Assembly (NCBI GenBank): GCA_041485385.1
Contig: JBGPJM010000230.1
Coordinates: 1-7,611 of the forward strand
DNA from: JBGPJM01 sp041485385
GTDB lineage: Bacteria > Planctomycetota > Phycisphaerae > Phycisphaerales > UBA1924
Reading direction: 5' to 3'
Length of the DNA stretch: 7,611 bases
Shown here: piece after piece, positions 4,322 through 7,611 of the stretch
Numbering within the stretch: position 1 is the stretch's first letter
Layout of the letters: the number at the start of each line of letters is the position of its first letter
Position numbers and translations under genes: made by a program
The notes under the pieces: generated by a model
Told to the model about the DNA's origin: nothing
The model's input: only the letters and a program-made list of their open reading frames with translations
Database searches by the model: none

Positions 4322-7192
4322 CTACGCCCCCATCGCCCGGCGCCGTGTCTGCTCGGCCCGGAGTTCTTCGGCCTGCCGGGCCTGCTCGGCCATCGTCCGC
4401 TGGTGGATCTGGGCCCCCAGTCTCCGGGCCGCGTACTCCTTGGGATCGACACCCTTCTCCAGGAGGCCCAGGGCGCTCGCCTCGCTCTCGGGCGTGAGCA
4501 CGGACTCCAGCATCGCCTCGCGGTTGTCGGTGTAGACCCGGACGGACTTCTTCCCTCTCGTCGTGGTGACGTAGAACTGCCGCTGGGACGCGGCGGCCCC
4601 GGCCGCCTGAGTCTGCACGCCGATCACGCGGTCGATGCTCATGCCCTGCACGCCGTATGACGTCGTGTAGTACCCGTGGGTGATGTGCCCGAAGTCCTTG
4701 GGCACCACCAGGCCGTTGTCGAGGGTCAGCCTGCCGCCCGGGCTGATCTTTTTCACGGTGTGGATCTCTCCCCGCGACACCGGGTTCGTCGGGTCCTGTT
4801 TGCTCGGCATCACGAACTTGAGCGCCGCGTCCAGCCGCGAGTGGAGACGGCCGCCGTTGGTGATCCGGACCGTGTCGCCGACGGCGAGCTCGATGGGGCG
4901 CTTCCCGAAGACGTCCCAGGAATCCGCGCGCTTGAGCGGCAGGGCCTGCGGAACGGACAGCCCGCCCCGTGTCACCATCACGTTGCCGAAGGGGTCGTGC
5001 CCGAGCACGGTCCACCTGCTGCGCGATTCGAACGTTCCACGCCCCGGGCTGGACACGGTCCGGTGGAACTGCACCACGTCGCCCGCGCGGTACGACTTGG
5101 CCTCACCCCTCTCGAACTCGGTCAGGTTCCGCGACACGAGCGACTCGTACTTGCCTCCGCCGCGGAGCTCGCCCCGCTCGCGGAGCAGACGCCGGACCTG
5201 CTCGGTCACGGCCTGGCCCTCCGCGTGCGTCGGGGTGACCAGCACGACGCTGTCGCCCCGTGCCCGCGTCTCCACGTAATCCGCGGCCGCGGTCTCGAAC
5301 AGCCGGTCCCTGTCCACAACCTGGATCGCCCGCATGGCGTCGAGGCCTTTGACCGCCCCGACCACGTCGCCCCGGTTCATCGCCTCGACGACCGCCTTGT
5401 AGGCGCCTTTCTGCCGCATCACGCCGTCGACGGTCGCCGTCCGGACGCCGGCGTGCCTCTGCAGCGTTTCCAGGAGCGAGCCGCGGGCGACCGAGCGGTG
5501 CTGCTTGTCGTCGCCCATCAAGACCACCCGGGCGCCCAGCGCCGTCGCCTTGTCGAGGATCTTGATGGCGTCCTTCACGCCCAGGAGCCCGGCCTCGTCA
5601 ACCCAGATGACACCGTGCCGGGCGCGGGCCTGGAGGCTCTCGTCGACGAGGAACTTGGCGACCGTGTCGGCGTGCTTGTGTCCTTCTTCGCGCAGCACGC
5701 CCCGGGCCGCGAGCGCGGTGGGGGCGAGGATGCACACGGGCATGTTCAGCCTCTGCCAGATTTCGCGGACCGCGACCTGCGTCAACCGGGTCTTCCCGAC
5801 GCCGGACCGTCCCTGCACGATCGTCACCAGGTCGGGTGATTCGAGGACGACGGCGACGGCCTCCGCCTGCTCCGTCGTCAGTCTCGGATAGAGGCCGGGG
5901 GACGTGGCCGCGGTCGTGACGTACCGGCCCTTGCCCGTCACGGCCAGCTCGACGAGCCGCCGCTCGTCCTTGACGGCCTCCTCGGTGGTCACCATCGTCC
6001 GCCCGTTGATGACCCGCGTGATGACCCCCTGCGCGGCCATTTCCTCGCGGACGTGCTGCAGCCTGGCCCGCCCCGGCGCGGCCCGAAGCCCGACGTCCAG
6101 CACGTCCCGCTCCGGCGCCACCGCAGTCCGTTCGAAGAGCGCCCCCGCCTTCGACCGCACGGCCTCGGCCACCTTCGCGCGGTCTTCATCGGAGAGCGGT
6201 TTCTCACGCCGCTCCGACCTCTCCAGGTCCGGGTCGGACCGGATGGCGGACCGGGGCCGCTCCCGCTCCGGCGCGGCCCGCTTCTCCTCGGCCCTGTCGC
6301 GCACCGCGTGTACCGCGGCGAGCTCCCGGGGCGTGAGCCGGGAGGCCCAGTATGCCCGGAGGTCGGAGAGGCGCACCTCCGGGTCCTTGCTGTTGCGGGT
6401 CTTCGCTCCCAGGCGGGCCTTCTCCTCCGGGTCCGTGATGCCGCGTTCCTCGGCCACGCGGTCGATCTGCTCCGTGCGCCGCGAGAACTTCCTGATCACC
6501 GAGTCCGGGACCCCGTCGACCTCCCAGAAGCGGCCCTTGACCGTGATGCTGTATCCGAGCGCCTGGACCTTTTCGGCCAGGATCGAGCTGAAGTGGGCTT
6601 CCAGGAGCGGGGCCTCCCAGCACACGTCACCCAGCTGCACGGCCTTGATGCGTTTTTCCGCGTCGTCCCAGGTTGCGTTCATGATGAAGCAGTGCGCGTG
6701 GAGCTGCGGGTCGGACACTCCGTCGACCGGCCGCGCCGTATGGTGAATGAATTCCGCCCAGACGAGCTCGCCCGTGCGGCGGTTCGTGTCCGCCCCGTCC
6801 CGCCGGACCCGGGTGGCGGCCTGCTGCTCCGCGAGCACCATGGTCTCGCGGACGGCGTCGACGAACACGCGGTACAGCCGCGGGTCCCGCGTGAGCTCGC
6901 ACATGATGGTGAGGCTCTTGGGCCCGCTGAAGTTTGCCTCATAGCCCGGACGCCGGGCGTCCTTGGTGCGCGGCGTGAGTGAATCGCCGGTCGCTGGATG
7001 CATGTTGCCCAGGAGCGAGGCGAAGGCCTCTCGCGTCGTCGGGCCGATCAGGCCCAGACGCGTCGCGAGCTTCCCGAGCCACTGCCCCGGCTCGACCGTG
7101 TGGTCCAGACCCTTCAGCTTCTCCTGGAGCAGCGACTCCAGGAAGTATTCGAGCACCCGCGCGGCGCTGGTCCCGGTTGTGATTCGCAGCAT
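4322..7192 (-). CDS. trwC: MobF/TrwC-family conjugative relaxase-helicase
   Basis: A 956-aa bifunctional protein that nicks oriT, stays bound to the 5' end and unwinds the transferred strand. The relaxase domain covers about residues 1-290: start MLRITTGTSAARVLEYF with Tyr16, the TrwC-type RPGYEANFSGPKSLT block (81-95), and the metal-binding histidines His151, His165 and His167 in DPQLHAH. The helicase covers about 430-890: Walker A GRSGVGKT (461-468), APTALAA (490-496), Walker B VDEAG (531-535), GDDKQ (560-564), VMRQK (591-595), the TSYGVQGMSIDR block (844-855) and YVTTTRGKKSVRVYTD (874-889). A charged linker (296-345) joins them and a Glu/Gln/Arg helix ends the protein. The start is set by GGAGG eight nt upstream; the open frame extends 98 codons further but reads as Arg-rich non-coding sequence. 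Compared with TrwC, only one N-terminal tyrosine is present, Asp85 is Glu, and the histidine spacing is three residues longer. Confidence 0.95.
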   Translation of the reverse strand: MLRITTGTSAARVLEYFLESLLQEKLKGLDHTVEPGQWLGKLATRLGLIGPTTREAFASLLGNMHPATGDSLTPRTKDARRPGYEANFSGPKSLTIMCELTRDPRLYRVFVDAVRETMVLAEQQAATRVRRDGADTNRRTGELVWAEFIHHTARPVDGVSDPQLHAHCFIMNATWDDAEKRIKAVQLGDVCWEAPLLEAHFSSILAEKVQALGYSITVKGRFWEVDGVPDSVIRKFSRRTEQIDRVAEERGITDPEEKARLGAKTRNSKDPEVRLSDLRAYWASRLTPRELAAVHAVRDRAEEKRAAPERERPRSAIRSDPDLERSERREKPLSDEDRAKVAEAVRSKAGALFERTAVAPERDVLDVGLRAAPGRARLQHVREEMAAQGVITRVINGRTMVTTEEAVKDERRLVELAVTGKGRYVTTAATSPGLYPRLTTEQAEAVAVVLESPDLVTIVQGRSGVGKTRLTQVAVREIWQRLNMPVCILAPTALAARGVLREEGHKHADTVAKFLVDESLQARARHGVIWVDEAGLLGVKDAIKILDKATALGARVVLMGDDKQHRSVARGSLLETLQRHAGVRTATVDGVMRQKGAYKAVVEAMNRGDVVGAVKGLDAMRAIQVVDRDRLFETAAADYVETRARGDSVVLVTPTHAEGQAVTEQVRRLLRERGELRGGGKYESLVSRNLTEFERGEAKSYRAGDVVQFHRTVSSPGRGTFESRSRWTVLGHDPFGNVMVTRGGLSVPQALPLKRADSWDVFGKRPIELAVGDTVRITNGGRLHSRLDAALKFVMPSKQDPTNPVSRGEIHTVKKISPGGRLTLDNGLVVPKDFGHITHGYYTTSYGVQGMSIDRVIGVQTQAAGAAASQRQFYVTTTRGKKSVRVYTDNREAMLESVLTPESEASALGLLEKGVDPKEYAARRLGAQIHQRTMAEQARQAEELRAEQTRRRAMGA

Positions 7193-7536
7193 GATGAGTA
7201 CCTCCGCCGGGTCATACGGAGCCTCGTCGGAGCGCGGTTCCCGCGCGGATTGTGCAGATTTTGTTCGACGCAGACGGCCCGAAGTCCCGCGGGTTCTGTC
7301 TCCGTCTCTCAGACTCCACGCGCCTCCACCACGTGCGCCGCGCGGCCGCGCAAGTTTTTTTCCGTCCCATCCAGTTTTTCTGACGGCCCGGTGCCTGCTG
7401 GCATCTCCCCTACGCGAATCGGCATGCCCAATCGACCGGAGTTCCCTCCCACGTGACCAGCGGACGAGCGCGCGCAGCGTGTGCAACCTCTCCCCGCCGC
7501 CGCTCGAAACAGCGCACGGACCCGCGGAGATGCGCG
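7193..7536. other. Relaxase upstream region, candidate oriT and divergent promoter region
   Basis: 344 bp between the divergent relaxase and the gene starting at 7537, with no credible gene. It contains the inverted repeat GCGCGG-TTC-CCGCGC (7232-7246), the palindromes CCCGCGGG (7286-7293), GCGCGGCCGCGC (7340-7351) and GGCATGCC (7421-7428), two CACGTG sites (7330-7335 and 7450-7455), and two T-tracts (7355-7361 and 7375-7379) spaced 20 bp, about two helical turns. For MobF systems, oriT normally lies near the relaxase gene with inverted repeats and bent A/T tracts. The nic site cannot be identified by eye. Confidence 0.45.
7201..7205 (-). promoter_or_regulatory. Ribosome binding site that fixes the relaxase start
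   Basis: CCTCC on the plus strand gives GGAGG on the minus strand, eight nt before the ATG at 7192-7190. It supports the 956-aa product over the 98-codon longer open frame, whose upstream part has no such site and is Arg/Gly/Ser-rich. Confidence 0.8.
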
Positions 7537-7611
7537 ATGAGCGGCAACACGAGACAACGGCACCTTGATGAGACCCTGTACGTGTTCGGCGACGGCGAGC
7601 CCTTCACCGGC
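7537..7611 (+). CDS. Start of a divergent gene, possibly a type IV coupling protein (3' partial)
   Basis: ATG at 7537 follows GGAG (7526-7529) by seven nt and stays open to the window edge, giving 25 residues that end LYVFGDGEPFTG. The segment DETLYVFGDGEPFT resembles what I recall just before the Walker A motif in VirD4/TraG-like coupling proteins of Planctomycetota, which would suit its position divergent from a relaxase. No ATPase motif lies inside the window, so both the gene and its function are provisional. The overlapping ATG at 7530 leads to a stop after 12 codons and is rejected. Confidence 0.4.
   Translation, partial: MSGNTRQRHLDETLYVFGDGEPFTG

Noticed and set aside
4676..5839. 387-codon plus-strand open frame inside the relaxase
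   Set aside because: Shadow of the helicase region; composition is His/Arg/Asp/Val-rich without motifs.
7340..7361. Intrinsic terminator on the plus strand (GC palindrome plus seven T)
   Set aside because: The palindrome has almost no loop and would fold into only about four pairs; no plus-strand gene ends nearby. The T-tract is better viewed as part of the candidate oriT.
7193..7486. 98-codon N-terminal extension of the relaxase
   Set aside because: MobF relaxases start with the MLRIT-type strand; GGAGG lies eight nt before the 7192 start and the extension is Arg/Gly-rich.
7309..7563. 84-codon minus-strand frame upstream of the relaxase
   Set aside because: No Shine-Dalgarno, biased composition, and it overlaps the start of the more plausible plus-strand gene at 7537.

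Overview
This GC-rich window looks like part of a mobile element, either a conjugative plasmid or an integrative conjugative element. The clearest evidence is a complete MobF/TrwC-type relaxase-helicase on the minus strand. The gene set resembles conjugative modules I associate with large GC-rich Planctomycetota genomes (Gemmata-like): an ArdC-like protein with a C-terminal peptidase, a small 'GDWG...ITEADR' protein, and a relaxase starting MLRIT. That placement rests on memory of protein style, not on a search.

Layout. Positions 2-358 (+) hold the 3' end of an unrecognised gene. A 518-bp leader without a convincing gene follows, ending in a long hairpin whose distal arm contains the Shine-Dalgarno of the next gene. 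An ArdC-like antirestriction protein occupies 877-1695 (+). A second hairpin-rich spacer (1696-2054) holds a probable terminator and an almost perfect 18-bp inverted repeat. Three further plus-strand genes follow: an 89-aa conserved plasmid-type protein (2055-2324), an unrecognised 121-aa protein (2384-2749) and a DNA methyltransferase (2841-3527) with no restriction partner in view. A pyrimidine-rich convergent spacer (3528-3829) separates these from a minus-strand pair, the relaxase-helicase (7192 to 4322) and a 162-aa protein of unknown function (4318 to 3830). The pair is separated by 3 nt and shares one reading frame. Upstream of the relaxase, 7193-7536 is non-coding with A/T tracts and palindromes and is the best place to look for oriT. 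At the right edge a divergent plus-strand gene appears to begin at 7537.

How the parts may work together. The relaxase would nick and unwind the element for transfer. The ArdC-like protein and the orphan methyltransferase could protect incoming DNA from host restriction. The hairpins before the ArdC-like gene and the 89-aa gene suggest both are regulated at the RNA or single-stranded DNA level, possibly for early expression after entry; this is a hypothesis. Unusual points are the single N-terminal tyrosine and Asp-to-Glu change in the relaxase, the HPPYW motif IV of the methyltransferase, and the sequestered ribosome binding site of the ArdC-like gene.
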